Of a DNA stretch of 64,000 nt, positions 1 to 14,222 are shown one piece after another; position 1 is the stretch's first letter, and each line of letters begins with the position of its first letter. The notes beneath the pieces were generated by a model. That model saw only the letters and a list, made by a program, of their open reading frames with translations. It had not been told where the DNA came from and ran no database searches. Made by a program: the position numbers and the translations under genes. Source of the DNA: Hyphomicrobiales bacterium (lineage in GTDB: Bacteria; Pseudomonadota; Alphaproteobacteria; Rhizobiales; Aestuariivirgaceae); NCBI GenBank assembly GCA_025363755.1, contig JANYLQ010000047.1:1-64000 (forward strand), written 5' to 3'.

Positions 1-2
1 CA

Positions 3-521
3 CTTCTCGTTGATGCCGACTTCAGTAATCCGTATTTATCCCGGAGCTTGGCGCTGGGCGGCGAGCGCGGTTTAATAGCAGCACTTACGACGAACGAACC
101 TGCAGCCAATAGTATATTGATTGACAAAACATCAGGCCTACATTTGGTTCCAGCGGGTAAGCCTTCATCTCTTAGGCAAAGATTATTGGCGCTGGCAGGC
201 CCTAATGTATCTAAAATCATGGCAGAATGGCGTAATGACTATGACGTTACGATTATAGATTTTCCTCCACTCCGAGAATCCAACGACACGTTGGCTTTCA
301 CGGATTTTGTCGATCACTATATTTATATGATTGAGGCAGGTGCAACGTCTTCGACAGAGATTTTGGCGGCGTTGGAAAAGGTCGACCAAGTATCCTCGCG
401 GATAAAGGGATTTGTTCTTACCAAAGTTAAGATAAATTTCTTGGGGAAGTCATTAGTCAACAAACCTGACTCTCCAAAACATAAAAAATCGCCACCTCTT
501 GAAACCAATCTTGCGACATAA
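3..521 (+). CDS. C-terminal part of polysaccharide-biosynthesis tyrosine autokinase (BY-kinase, CpsD/Wzc-type), 5' end outside window
   Basis: Frame 3 is open from the window edge: LLVDADFSNPYLSRSLALGGERGL (Walker A'-type motif) ... DVTIIDFPPLRESNDTLAFTDFVD ... GATSSTEILAALE ... GFVLTKV, typical of BY-kinases. Confidence 0.75.
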   Translation, partial: LLVDADFSNPYLSRSLALGGERGLIAALTTNEPAANSILIDKTSGLHLVPAGKPSSLRQRLLALAGPNVSKIMAEWRNDYDVTIIDFPPLRESNDTLAFTDFVDHYIYMIEAGATSSTEILAALEKVDQVSSRIKGFVLTKVKINFLGKSLVNKPDSPKHKKSPPLETNLAT

Positions 522-527
522 ACCCAG

Positions 528-1652
528 ATGCCGAAAGTCATAATTTTGCAGCGCGTTGTTCCCAATTATCGTATGGCCTTGTTTCAACGCATCTGGGATG
601 AGTTGGGATGGCCCGTCGCCTTTGGCCAAAACTTGACGACGGAAGGCATGAGTCTAAAATCTTCTGCGCCTTTTTTGCACGGCTTCGAGTTTTCGACCTC
701 CAAGCTTGGGATGACCGGGGTCCCATTGGAAGAAATCCTAACAAAATTGAAGCCCGATGCCGTGATTGCTGAAGGCGCGCTTAGATTGTCATCGACTTGG
801 CAACTATTGGCCCGACGTAAATTTTCGAATGGGCCAAAAGTGTATTTCTGGAGTACAGGCTACAATACTCTCAAAGGACTGGAAAGCCGAACGGCAGTTC
901 GAAGTCAATGGATCTACCCTGCAACTTTTCGACATGCGGATGGTTGTCTGACTTACGGAGACGATGGCTTCAACTTTTTGCAACCGCGCATAGGGAGAAA
1001 GCCTGTTTTTATAGCACATAACTCGATAGACATGGATGAGATCTCTCGCAGTCGAAAAGGCGTCCAGGCATTACCGCGCCGAGGCTTTCCAGAACTTGTT
1101 TCCGTAAGTCGCCTCACAGAAGTCAAAGAGTTTGTGAAGTTGGTCCAAGCCCATCTTTTGTTACTTAAATCTTTTCCCAATGCAAAACTTACAATCATCG
1201 GTGAAGGTCCGACACGCACTTCAATTGAAGACGCCTCAGGCCAAGAACTTGATCGCAGTGTTTTCCTGACGGGTTCAATCTATGACGAACGCGAAACAGC
1301 CAAACATATGAACAGGGCCGATGCCTTTGTTATGACAGGACGCGTGGGTTTAGCGATCAACCACGCATTAGGATACGGACTACCAGTGATATGCTTTCGC
1401 CGTACCAATACCGGCCCCTTTCATGGCAGCGAAATAACTCACTTAAAGAACGGCATCACTGGATATTTCGTGGAAGATTACGATGTGATAAAATTTGCGG
1501 GTAAATTGAAATCGCTGTTTCAATCCGATCCAAATTTGAAATCATCCATGCAACCAAATTTGGATGCTTATGTGGCAACCCACATGTCAATTAATCGCAT
1601 GATGCAAGGATTTCTGAATATCAAAAACCACTTACAAGCAGCTTCAATGTAA
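528..1652 (+). CDS. Glycosyltransferase family 1/4-like protein
   Basis: 374 aa; FPELVSVSRLTEVKEFVKLVQAHLLLLKSFPNAKLTIIGEGPTR ... VFLTGSIYDERETAKHMNRADAFVMTG, GT-B C-terminal domain signature. Confidence 0.8.
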   Translation: MPKVIILQRVVPNYRMALFQRIWDELGWPVAFGQNLTTEGMSLKSSAPFLHGFEFSTSKLGMTGVPLEEILTKLKPDAVIAEGALRLSSTWQLLARRKFSNGPKVYFWSTGYNTLKGLESRTAVRSQWIYPATFRHADGCLTYGDDGFNFLQPRIGRKPVFIAHNSIDMDEISRSRKGVQALPRRGFPELVSVSRLTEVKEFVKLVQAHLLLLKSFPNAKLTIIGEGPTRTSIEDASGQELDRSVFLTGSIYDERETAKHMNRADAFVMTGRVGLAINHALGYGLPVICFRRTNTGPFHGSEITHLKNGITGYFVEDYDVIKFAGKLKSLFQSDPNLKSSMQPNLDAYVATHMSINRMMQGFLNIKNHLQAASM

Positions 1653-1666
1653 AAGTAAAGCGAAGG

Positions 1667-3130
1667 ATGCAACTTGGTACTTCATTTATCGCCGTAGCGC
1701 TGCTGCAATTTCTGCTCAGTAACACTTGCCATGCCCTTTCCAATGCTGAAGTCGAAAGCGCCGTAGAAGAAATATTCGATACTCGCACATCACCAAAATT
1801 ACTTCTTGGCTGGGAACGTTTAACACTAGATGCAAGTGACAGCGGATTATGTAAGGGCATCTTTGATGTGGTAGTGGAGGATATTGAGGGTAGAAGCCTG
1901 ACCGCGCCTTGCCACAACGGCAAATGGAAATTGCACGACACACGTGAGCGAATAATTTCGAAGATTAGTCAGATCACTAACACTGCTTCTATTTCAGTTA
2001 AAGATTTTTCGAATTCAGAAAGTGCCTCAACGAATCATATGATTAGCGTTACACCAAAAGATCTGGTGAGGATTATTCCAACACTGAAGCCCGGAGATCA
2101 TGTAGTTCTCAGCTCTGGAACGTTAAGTGACACAGATGTGCTATTTCCGGCCAATATTGGCACTGCTGAAGGGCCGCCTATAGTAATCGATGCCAGCATT
2201 CGTGTTGTCATCAGTGGAAATACCCGTTTTAAAGTCTCAGGAGAAAATATCTCTTTCACAAATTTCAATTTTGCCGATGTTAGCGATCAGGCAATCACTG
2301 TAACTGGCAGAGGATTTTCACTGACTCATTCGCAGTTTGATAAGTGCGGAGATCCACTAAAGCCTGAGTCTCAATGTATTATGTTGACGGGTGATGCATC
2401 GAACGCCGATATTTCATTCAATGAATTTGTTGGATCGCAGTCTATGACGATTAAAGTCAGGGAGAATACTGGCGGCAGCAGACAACCTTTAAACGCTCGC
2501 ATCCGGTATAACGTTTTTCGTGATATCGAAAAACTCTCCAAAAATGGTCAAGAACCAATTCAAATTGCCGGTCAGAATGGCGGACAAAGCGGGGTTGATT
2601 TTGCCACACACATTGAACACAATATTTTCTACAAAACGAATGGAGACAGAGAAACAATCTCACTGAAAGGTGTGGGCATATTCACGCGCTGGAACGTCTT
2701 TTATGACATGGATGCAGCTCCTAATTTTCGCGGAACAGGCAGCAATGAGTTTTCGGGAAATGTTATGATACAAACGAGACCGCTACGTGTTGCAGGAAAC
2801 GGGAACCGCGTTGAACGAAATTTTATTGCCTGCCCGCTTCAATCGTTTGCTATTTTGGTTTCACATGGCTCCAAGGGTTATCCCGCTGCAACCAATAGCA
2901 CAATCTCCAACAACATTCTCATAGCACGCTCTGCCATGCGCTTTGCCGGGCAAGAGCAGCCTGTGACACAACTCGCTACAGGCAACCTAATAGAAAACAA
3001 CAGTTTTTTTACCGAACTTAACAACCCAGCAATTTTAGATTCACCTCAGGGCCAGTTGGCAAATAGCGGAAACACCGATAACATGTTAAAATCAGCGCTG
3101 TGCAAAAGGAAGTTCAAGAACACAGATTAG
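1667..3130 (+). CDS. Secreted PL6-like (poly-beta-mannuronate lyase/chondroitinase-B family) beta-helix protein
   Basis: 487 aa with N-terminal signal peptide; IIPTLKPGDHVVLSSGTLSD...PIVIDASIRVVISGNTRFKVSGENISFTNFNF and repeated N-rich beta-helix strands. Confidence 0.65.
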   Translation: MQLGTSFIAVALLQFLLSNTCHALSNAEVESAVEEIFDTRTSPKLLLGWERLTLDASDSGLCKGIFDVVVEDIEGRSLTAPCHNGKWKLHDTRERIISKISQITNTASISVKDFSNSESASTNHMISVTPKDLVRIIPTLKPGDHVVLSSGTLSDTDVLFPANIGTAEGPPIVIDASIRVVISGNTRFKVSGENISFTNFNFADVSDQAITVTGRGFSLTHSQFDKCGDPLKPESQCIMLTGDASNADISFNEFVGSQSMTIKVRENTGGSRQPLNARIRYNVFRDIEKLSKNGQEPIQIAGQNGGQSGVDFATHIEHNIFYKTNGDRETISLKGVGIFTRWNVFYDMDAAPNFRGTGSNEFSGNVMIQTRPLRVAGNGNRVERNFIACPLQSFAILVSHGSKGYPAATNSTISNNILIARSAMRFAGQEQPVTQLATGNLIENNSFFTELNNPAILDSPQGQLANSGNTDNMLKSALCKRKFKNTD

Positions 3131-3215
3131 CTTGGGAGATCGATTGAGCTTTCACTCCCACTTGATGACTTTGCCCCAAACTTCTATCCAGCTTCGGGTT
3201 CGCTCTAGCGGTTAA

Positions 3216-3476
3216 TTATGCCCTGTTGGGGCTAAGATCATAGGCCTTGGCGCGGTCGCCGTCGAACAGGTTGTTCCCCACGTTGCGGTCAAGCTTCGAG
3301 GAAATAACGAAACCCTTCGGCAACCCGCCGCGTTCACGAAGGGCTGCGCCGATACGCAGCTCGTCAACACCATAACCATAAGTGTCAGGCATATCGCGCA
3401 GAGCCGATGTGCCAAAACAAATAGGAAGAATGGCGAGTGTGGTTTTGGCAACTGTGGTGCGGACTTTCTGGGGCAT
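3216..3476 (-). pseudogene. Remnant of aldo/keto reductase (D-threo-aldose 1-dehydrogenase/L-fucose dehydrogenase type), internally deleted and C-truncated
   Basis: ICFGTSALRDMPDTYGYGVDE joined directly to LRIGAALRERGGLPKGFVISSKLDRN; about 30 residues normally between these motifs and the whole C-terminal barrel are missing. Confidence 0.65.
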
Positions 3477-3670
3477 GGAGTTCTTCCGGTTGAAGAACGA
3501 GTGATAGCCGAAAACCGCAGCATCGTCATCCGTTGATGGTGTGCCAGTTTGCGCGATTAAAAATCTCGAACGAGGGCCAATCCTTTACTTGCCTGCGCCT
3601 GAAAAAAGCGCCAAAAAATAAAAATGATAGGTTTGCGTTTGACTGCCAATCAACGGGCTTAGTATTGATC

Positions 3671-4942
3671 ATGGATAGTTACAAAGATTTTTTGGCTCTG
3701 AATGTTGCTACGCTGGCCGGGCGCCTAAAAAATCTGGCCATTCTTCAAGAACAAATCGGCATTGATCACAAAGCTTGGCAAGTGCGCGAGGTGGGCGATG
3801 GCAATCTCAATTTGGTATTCATTGTCGAAGGCCCTAAGGGGGCCGCCGTTGTGAAACAAGCCTTGCCCTATGTGCGGCTGGTGGGCGATTCTTGGCCGTT
3901 GCCGCTGAAACGCTCTTTCTTTGAACATCACGCGCTGACGCGCCAGTCGCAACGTGATCTCGGCATGACGCCGAAAATATTCAGTTTTGATGAAGAACAA
4001 GCCATCATCATTATGGAATATCTCACCCCGCACGTGATCTTGCGCCGCGCCTTGATCGAGGGGCGTAAAATTCCGGATTTGCCCAACAAGCTCGGCTGCT
4101 TTCTTGCGCGGACACTTTTTCGTGGCTCTGATTTGTGTATGGAGACCAAACTGCGTAAAGCCGATCTCGCACTCTTTTCGGATAATGTGGCGCTGTGTGA
4201 TATTACCGAAACTCTGGTGTTCAGCGATCCCTATTATGACGCCAAACTCAACCGCCACACAGCGCCACAGCTTGATGGGATTGTCGGCCAACTTCGCACC
4301 GACCGAGATTTGAAAGTGGCAGCACAGCGCCTCAAACATATTTTTGCAAATATGCCCGAAACATTGATTCACGGTGACCTTCACACCGGCTCAGTGATGG
4401 TGACTGATCATGACGTGCGGGTGATTGATCCGGAATTTGCTTTTTATGGGCCGATGGCTTTTGATGTGGGAATGTTGCTTGCGAATTTCTGGATGAGCTA
4501 TTTTTCGCAACGCGGCCATGAGGGGCCAACGCCCCGCGACAGCATGCGACGCTATCTGCTCAAAACGATTGTCCAGATTTGGAACATTTTCCGCGCTGAA
4601 TTTTCGAGACTATGGCACAGCGAGAGAACGGGAATATTGTATCAGCGCCAATTGTTTGAAGATCAAAATGATGCGCTGGGATCTGCTCAGGCACTTGATC
4701 AATTTTTACATGGCATCTGGGTTGATATGCTTGGCTTTGCAGGCGTTGAGATGCACCGGCGCATTTTGGGGCTTGCACATAATGCGGATTTTGAATTGAT
4801 TACCGATCCCGATATGCGCGCTGCATGCGAGACAAAGGCGTTAAAGCTCGGCCGTCATCTCGCCGTGAACCGCGCGCAAATTCATAGCATGGCAGAAATC
4901 AACGCACTCGCAGAGCGGCTTGAAACGGAGATCGTGAGATGA
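3671..4942 (+). CDS. mtnK: S-methyl-5-thioribose kinase
   Basis: 423 aa from ATG at 3671; [36 protein letters not shown]...[13 protein letters not shown]...[22 protein letters not shown]; overlaps mtnA by 4 nt. The listed ORF from 3533 is probably over-extended. Confidence 0.93.
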   Translation: MDSYKDFLALNVATLAGRLKNLAILQEQIGIDHKAWQVREVGDGNLNLVFIVEGPKGAAVVKQALPYVRLVGDSWPLPLKRSFFEHHALTRQSQRDLGMTPKIFSFDEEQAIIIMEYLTPHVILRRALIEGRKIPDLPNKLGCFLARTLFRGSDLCMETKLRKADLALFSDNVALCDITETLVFSDPYYDAKLNRHTAPQLDGIVGQLRTDRDLKVAAQRLKHIFANMPETLIHGDLHTGSVMVTDHDVRVIDPEFAFYGPMAFDVGMLLANFWMSYFSQRGHEGPTPRDSMRRYLLKTIVQIWNIFRAEFSRLWHSERTGILYQRQLFEDQNDALGSAQALDQFLHGIWVDMLGFAGVEMHRRILGLAHNADFELITDPDMRAACETKALKLGRHLAVNRAQIHSMAEINALAERLETEIVR

Positions 4943-6033
4943 AAGTGGGTGAGCGTCACACGCGTACAATTTGGCAGGGGGCTGATCAGCATTCAGTTGA
5001 AATTATAGATCAGCGCTGGTTACCCCATGAATTTCGCATTGCATCGCTTACGTCAGTGGATAATGTGGCAGTCGCAATCAAGGATATGTGGGTACGCGGT
5101 GCGCCGCTCATTGGTGTAACTGCCGCCTATGGCGTGGCAATGGCCATGAGCGTTGATGCCAGTGATGTAAATCTGGATTCGACGTGGCATAAGTTGCATG
5201 AAACAAGGCCCACTGCAATCAATCTGAAATGGGCGTTGGATGAAATGCGCCGCACATTGCTGCCTGTACCCCACGCTCAGCGCCAATCTGCTGCTTACGC
5301 GCGCGCGGCCGAACTTGCCGATGAAGATGTTGAACTCAATCGTTCGATGGGGCGGCACGGCCTTGCCCTCATTCGCGAAATCGCCGCGGGCAAAAAGCCA
5401 GGCGAAGTGGTAAATATTCTCACCCATTGCAATGCAGGCTGGTTGGCCACTGTCGATTATGGAACGGCCACAGCACCGATCTATTCTGCATATGAGGCAG
5501 GAATTCCAATTCATGTTTATGTGGATGAAACTCGTCCGCGCAATCAAGGCGCGCAGCTTACCGCTTGGGAGATGGTCAATCATGGTGTGCCGCACACATT
5601 GATTGTTGACAATGCCGGTGGTCATTTAATGCAACATGGACAAGTTGATATGGTGATTGTCGGCACAGACCGCACCACAGCCAATGGCGATGTATGCAAT
5701 AAGATCGGCACGTATTTGAAGGCGCTCGCGGCACACGATAATGGAGTTCCATTTTATGTGGCATTGCCGTCGCCCACCATTGATTGGACAGTGCGGGACG
5801 GCATTAGAGAAATCCCCATCGAAGAGCGCAGTGCCGAAGAGGTGACTTATGTGCAGGGTCGCAGTATCGATGGCGGCATCACAAAGGTACGGATTTCGCC
5901 GGAAGGCACGCTTGCTGCCAACCCAGCTTTCGATGTGACACCAGCAAGGTTGATCACCGGTTTGATCACGGAGCGCGGGGTTGCCATTGCTTCGCCTGAA
6001 GGATTGCTCGGATTGTTTCCAGAGCGGAAGTAG
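4939..6033 (+). CDS. mtnA: S-methyl-5-thioribose-1-phosphate isomerase
   Basis: 364 aa; [19 protein letters not shown]...[23 protein letters not shown]...[19 protein letters not shown]...[19 protein letters not shown]. Confidence 0.95.
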   Translation: MKVGERHTRTIWQGADQHSVEIIDQRWLPHEFRIASLTSVDNVAVAIKDMWVRGAPLIGVTAAYGVAMAMSVDASDVNLDSTWHKLHETRPTAINLKWALDEMRRTLLPVPHAQRQSAAYARAAELADEDVELNRSMGRHGLALIREIAAGKKPGEVVNILTHCNAGWLATVDYGTATAPIYSAYEAGIPIHVYVDETRPRNQGAQLTAWEMVNHGVPHTLIVDNAGGHLMQHGQVDMVIVGTDRTTANGDVCNKIGTYLKALAAHDNGVPFYVALPSPTIDWTVRDGIREIPIEERSAEEVTYVQGRSIDGGITKVRISPEGTLAANPAFDVTPARLITGLITERGVAIASPEGLLGLFPERK

Positions 6034-6041
6034 GCTGAACC

Positions 6042-7064
6042 TTACTCCGACTCTTTCAGCTTCTGCGCATAGACGTTGATGATCAGCGCCGTGAGCAAAA
6101 TGATGCCGCGGATCAGGATTTTGAGGAAACTGTCGATCTGAATATGATCGAGCCCATTATTGAGAACACCCAACACAAGGAGGCCAATGATTGTATTACC
6201 TATGCCACCTCGCCCGCCAAAGAGACTGGTTCCACCCACCACGACTGCGGCAATTGCATCCAATAAATAGCTATCAAATTGATTCTGCTGTGCTGAGCCG
6301 AAATATGCCACGGCCAACATGCCAGCAATGCCTGAACACATCGCGGAAATCACCATCACTGAGCCAATGATGAATTTGACGTTCACGCCCGAATATTCTG
6401 CGGCCTCACGATTGCCACCGGTCATGTAGATATAGCGGCCAAAGCGCGTGTAACGCAAAATGAGATGCCCGATAAGCAAAAACAATATGGCGACGATGAT
6501 GGTCCATCTGATGCCGAAAATCGAACCCGACCCCAACATGGTGATTAGACTGGGATAGGAATATGCAATTTGTCCGCGCACTAATAATGCCGAGACACCA
6601 TTGGCAATCTGCATGATGGCGAGCGTCATAATAAAAGACGGAATGCCGATCCACGTCACACCAAATGCGGTGACGAGGCCAAAGGCAAGCGCACTCAACA
6701 GCGTGAGAATAATGGCAATCACCCCCGGCATGGGCAGATTGGCGATATTCACATAATCGGGCTGGAGTGTGAAATAGGCCACCGTAATTCCCACCGCATT
6801 GGCGACCGCCGCAACCGACAGATCAATCTCGGATGTGAGAATGACATAGGTCAGACCTACAGCAATAATCGCCGTGATCGAAATCTGGGATAAGATATTC
6901 ATGAAATTGACCATGGTAAAAAACGATGAGCTGGCGACGGAGAAAAAAAACACCAGTGCCAGCAGCGTGAACACGGGAGCGATATTACGTAATTGATTTC
7001 GAAGAAAACTTTGGAGCACGCTGGATTTTGGAAGGTTTGAAATTTGGTCCGTCGGAGCGCTCAT
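6042..7064 (-). CDS. Ribose/simple-sugar-type ABC transporter permease (RbsC-like)
   Basis: 340 aa multi-pass; VILTSEIDLSVAAVANAVG, RYIYMTGGNREAAEYSGVNV, AVVVGGTSLFGGRGGIGNTIIGLLVLGVLNNGL. Confidence 0.88.
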   Translation of the reverse strand: MSAPTDQISNLPKSSVLQSFLRNQLRNIAPVFTLLALVFFFSVASSSFFTMVNFMNILSQISITAIIAVGLTYVILTSEIDLSVAAVANAVGITVAYFTLQPDYVNIANLPMPGVIAIILTLLSALAFGLVTAFGVTWIGIPSFIMTLAIMQIANGVSALLVRGQIAYSYPSLITMLGSGSIFGIRWTIIVAILFLLIGHLILRYTRFGRYIYMTGGNREAAEYSGVNVKFIIGSVMVISAMCSGIAGMLAVAYFGSAQQNQFDSYLLDAIAAVVVGGTSLFGGRGGIGNTIIGLLVLGVLNNGLDHIQIDSFLKILIRGIILLTALIINVYAQKLKESE

Positions 7065-7073
7065 GTTTTATCC

Positions 7074-8588
7074 CTATGCCGCAGCCAAAAGATCGGCTTT
7101 GAATAAAGTTCCACTGTTGAATTCCTTGGCGACCATACCTTTACGCAACACGGTGACGCGGTTGGCCAATGTCAGAATGGTTTCGGGCTCCGTTGAAAGT
7201 ACAAGGATAGCAACGCCCCTATCGCGCAAGTCCTTGACGATGCGGATCACATCTTCTTTTGCTCCCACATCCATGCCGCGCGTGGGTTCTGACAGGATAA
7301 GCACTTTGGGAAGATGCGTGAGCCATTTTGCCAATGCCACTTTTTGTTGGTTGCCACCCGAAAGCGAGCCAAGCGGCATGTTGGGGCTAGGAGGCCGGAT
7401 TTGTAAATCAACAGCCCTTGTCGCAGCGATCTTGCGTTCTTGACCGGGTTTTAAAAACAGCCGGTGGATGCGGCCGAGTATGGCGATGGACACATTTTTA
7501 TAAACGGGCTCAGTGCGAAATAACATCATGCGGCGATTTTCGGGAACAAAGGCAATGCCGCCCTTGCGGGCTGCCGAGGTTGATTTAAAATCCCGTTGCA
7601 CGCCATTCAGAACGAGATGCCCGCGCTTCAGTCGGATCTTGCCAAACAATGCGCGCGCCAGCTCAACTTGTCCGCAGCCCATGAAACCATACACACCGGT
7701 AATTTCACCAGCGCGCAATTTGAGGGAAATATTGTGCAAAGTTTTCCCGTCACCAATTGCGTCTGCAGCAAGCACAATTGGTCTGGTGTCCTCGCTGATA
7801 AGTTCAGCACTCTCACCCATGTGCATGCCAATGGAACCACGTCCGATCATATGAGAAATCACAGCGTCTTTGGTGAGCGACGCTGCTGGTTCAGTTGCCA
7901 CTTTTTTGCCGTTGCGAAAAATCGTGACGGTGTCTGAAATTTCCAACACATCATCAAGAAAATGTGAAATGAAAACAATGCCGCGCCCTTCGGCTTTGAT
8001 TTTGCGTAACACATCAAACAGCCGCTTTACTTCTGGTGGCGATAAAGCTGAAGTCGGTTCATCGAGAATAACTGTTTTGGCACCCGAAAATAAAACTCGC
8101 GAAAGTTCCACAAGCTGTTGCAGGCCAACAGGCAATGATCCCATCGTTGTTTTGGGATCAATATCGAGGCCCAGACTTGAAATCAGTCGAGCCGCCTCAC
8201 GGTTGATCTGCGCCCAATCTATAGTGCCAAATCTAGTGAGCGGTTGGTGGCCAAGGAACACATTTTCTGCCACTGTCAAATCTGGAATGGTTGACAATTC
8301 CTGATGCACCATGCCGATGCCAGCCGCCAGAGCATCACGCGCTGAACGGAAATGAACGAGCTTACCGTCAACACGCATTTCACCTTCATAATCCGAATAG
8401 ACGCCAGCGATAATTTTCATTGTGGTGGATTTGCCAGCGCCATTCTCGCCAACTAGACCATGGATTTCTCCAGAATGTAGCGTGAAATCAACGTCCTTCA
8501 GCGCAACTATACCGCCGAAAGATTTTGAAACTTTTGTGAGTTGAAGCAGGGGCGGCTTGCCGCCCCCACCAATGGTTTGATACATCAT
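7074..8588 (-). CDS. Sugar ABC transporter ATP-binding protein (RbsA-like, two nucleotide-binding domains)
   Basis: 504 aa; [49 protein letters not shown]. Confidence 0.92.
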   Translation of the reverse strand: MMYQTIGGGGKPPLLQLTKVSKSFGGIVALKDVDFTLHSGEIHGLVGENGAGKSTTMKIIAGVYSDYEGEMRVDGKLVHFRSARDALAAGIGMVHQELSTIPDLTVAENVFLGHQPLTRFGTIDWAQINREAARLISSLGLDIDPKTTMGSLPVGLQQLVELSRVLFSGAKTVILDEPTSALSPPEVKRLFDVLRKIKAEGRGIVFISHFLDDVLEISDTVTIFRNGKKVATEPAASLTKDAVISHMIGRGSIGMHMGESAELISEDTRPIVLAADAIGDGKTLHNISLKLRAGEITGVYGFMGCGQVELARALFGKIRLKRGHLVLNGVQRDFKSTSAARKGGIAFVPENRRMMLFRTEPVYKNVSIAILGRIHRLFLKPGQERKIAATRAVDLQIRPPSPNMPLGSLSGGNQQKVALAKWLTHLPKVLILSEPTRGMDVGAKEDVIRIVKDLRDRGVAILVLSTEPETILTLANRVTVLRKGMVAKEFNSGTLFKADLLAAA

Positions 8589-8594
8589 GAAAAA

Positions 8595-9638
8595 TCAGAT
8601 CAAGAAGTTTTTTTGCAGCCATAAATGACCGGGTGCCGTTTCCTTGGTGATAACCGGACCATCAGCGAGGATGAAGTTTGGAATATCCTTGCCTGCCTTT
8701 TCACCACCTTGAACCGCAGCTACACCCGCAGCCACAGCCCAGCCGTGAATACGGCAAGATGGATTACGCACGGTTGCCAGCATAGTGCCATCGAGCACGG
8801 CCTGAACGGCTGGTGGCATCGCATCAACACCTGCAATCACAATGTCTGTACGGCCCTTGGCCTTCATCACATTATAAGCAGCAAGCGCCATGTCATCGTT
8901 GTGGAAGAAGGCACCAGCGATCTTGTCGTTTTGCGTCAGGATCGAATCCCAGATACGCGCAACTTTGGTCACATCCCAATCCGCTGGCTCTTCATTGATC
9001 ACTTTCACATTGGGAAATCCCGCAACAATAGCTTTAAAGCCCTTGGCGCGACCTTGAGCACCAGAGTGACCGAGTGCGCCTTGCGTCATCACCACATTGC
9101 CTTCGCCTTTAATGGCAGCCATCAATTGTGAAGTGACCGATGAGCCCATCATAATATTATCGGGCGCAATGAATGTGTGGATGGCAATCGTTCCCGGAGG
9201 AGCAACGAGTGTATCCATTGCAATCACTGGCGTGCCTGCATCGATCATCTTCTGAATAGGATCAGTCAGGGTACCGATGCCAAAAGTTTGAATGGCGACA
9301 AAATCCCATTTCTGCGTTGCCATATTGTCAATCGCAGCGCGTTGCTTGGTGGCAGCCAGCTCACCATCAAACCAAGTGATTTCAACATTCATCAATTTGC
9401 CCCATGCCTCGGCAGCTGTCTTGCCTTGGGCGCACCACGAAGCTTGTAAACCTGCGTTTGAGAAAGCAGCTTTCATTGGTTTTCCGGCGGGTTTTAGAGC
9501 TTGGGCCATGGCTGGATCAAAACCAGCATCTGCCATCATTACTGCACCCAAAGCTGCTGCACCACCAAGTACTTTGAACACGTCACGGCGGTTTTTTGCT
9601 AAATAAATAAGGTCGTCGTTCATAAGATCGTCTCCCAT
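8595..9638 (-). CDS. Sugar ABC transporter substrate-binding protein (ribose-binding type)
   Basis: 347 aa; N-terminal RRDVFKVLGGAAALGAV (Tat-like), periplasmic-binding protein type 1 fold signatures; first gene of operon with the RbsA/RbsC-like genes. Confidence 0.85.
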   Translation of the reverse strand: MGDDLMNDDLIYLAKNRRDVFKVLGGAAALGAVMMADAGFDPAMAQALKPAGKPMKAAFSNAGLQASWCAQGKTAAEAWGKLMNVEITWFDGELAATKQRAAIDNMATQKWDFVAIQTFGIGTLTDPIQKMIDAGTPVIAMDTLVAPPGTIAIHTFIAPDNIMMGSSVTSQLMAAIKGEGNVVMTQGALGHSGAQGRAKGFKAIVAGFPNVKVINEEPADWDVTKVARIWDSILTQNDKIAGAFFHNDDMALAAYNVMKAKGRTDIVIAGVDAMPPAVQAVLDGTMLATVRNPSCRIHGWAVAAGVAAVQGGEKAGKDIPNFILADGPVITKETAPGHLWLQKNFLI

Positions 9639-9982
9639 AAATAGCTATTTTTTGATTTTTATAGAGGTCTGGCCTAGAGCTCACCTACACAATTAAAACT
9701 ATAGAGTTGAATTGTACGAATGTGTTTTGGCATCCTCCACTTACAATCCTGCATCTGAACTCCAGACCTGTCAATATCCGGGAAGTTTAATCGTCGTGTC
9801 AAATTGCAGGTTGAATAGCCTCTAGATCAGTAGCCCTGCAGCTCTTCAAGTCTCGATTGGAACATTCTAGAAAATGAGAGAGAGATAAATAACGAAGAAA
9901 TTTGATCTGCTTGAGCAATCGCGCAAAAACAGTCATACTTCAATATACACAAACTTAATTCGATGTATTTAGGGCAAAACTC

Positions 9983-10903
9983 TTGGAATTAAAATGGCTT
10001 GAGGATTTTGTGTCTGTTGCGAGCACGGGAAATTTTTCGAGGGCTGCCGAAATACGCAATGTCACACAGCCAGCGTTCAGCAGACGGTTGAAGGCACTTG
10101 AAATGTGGATTGGGGTTCCATTGCTCGACCGCAGCTCCTATCCGATCACTCTCACTCCTGCTGGCGTGAAATTTCTTCCTGTCGCCGAAAGCACAATCCG
10201 AGGCTTGATAGCGAGTCGAGATGATGTTCGAACGTTATTGACTGCTGGTGAAACGACAATTCGTTTTGCTATGCCGCATTCGCTCGCAGTCGGTTTTTTT
10301 CCTTTTTGGTGGCAAGCAGTTGGGAGCACTGGAAAGCAGTTCAATGCAAAAGTTGTTGCAGACAATTATCATGATTGTATCGAGATGTTGCTGAATGGCG
10401 CTTGCCATATTTTAATGTGCTATCGCAATGACGCAGTGCCAGATCCATTGAGCGCAAGCGGAAGCGAAGGCTTGGCGATTGACCACGACCGCCTTATTTT
10501 GGTGTCAGTGCCAAACAGCAAAGGTCTGCCGCTGCACGATGTCACCTCGGTACAGCATCTGCGAGTTCCTTTTTTGAATTATGCTCCTGATGCATTTCTT
10601 GGAAAGGTCACTGCGAGCCTGATAAATTCGGCCAAGCCAAATCTAAATTTAGAGTTGCGTTACGAGAGTGCCTTTGCAGAGGCGGTGCGAGCGCAAACGT
10701 TGACAGGTGCTGGTGTCTCTTGGCTACCAAGTAGTCTAATTTTAAACGACATAAGAGACGGGCGATTGGTTGCCGCTGGTCATAACCTGCCGGAAGCGGC
10801 CTTGGAAATTTGGGTTTATAAATCGGCGAAAGATCGCTCTTCACTTGTTGAGAAACTATGGGCTGATATCAAAACAAAGCGGAGCAATGCTGGACCCGCA
10901 TAG
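9983..10903 (+). CDS. LysR-family transcriptional regulator (TTG start as listed)
   Basis: MELKWLEDFVSVASTGNFSRAAEIRNVTQPAFSRRLKALEMWIGVPLLDRS, canonical LysR HTH. Confidence 0.93.
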   Translation: MELKWLEDFVSVASTGNFSRAAEIRNVTQPAFSRRLKALEMWIGVPLLDRSSYPITLTPAGVKFLPVAESTIRGLIASRDDVRTLLTAGETTIRFAMPHSLAVGFFPFWWQAVGSTGKQFNAKVVADNYHDCIEMLLNGACHILMCYRNDAVPDPLSASGSEGLAIDHDRLILVSVPNSKGLPLHDVTSVQHLRVPFLNYAPDAFLGKVTASLINSAKPNLNLELRYESAFAEAVRAQTLTGAGVSWLPSSLILNDIRDGRLVAAGHNLPEAALEIWVYKSAKDRSSLVEKLWADIKTKRSNAGPA

Positions 10904-10954
10904 TTTAATTCATTCTCTGCATTGGCAGTGGTGCCGAGTGGGCTCTAACTTGTT

Positions 10955-14222
<3,268 letters not shown>

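Noticed and set aside
3725-4384. 219-aa minus-strand ORF
   Set aside because: Fully antisense to mtnK with no recognisable domain; a shadow ORF from codon bias
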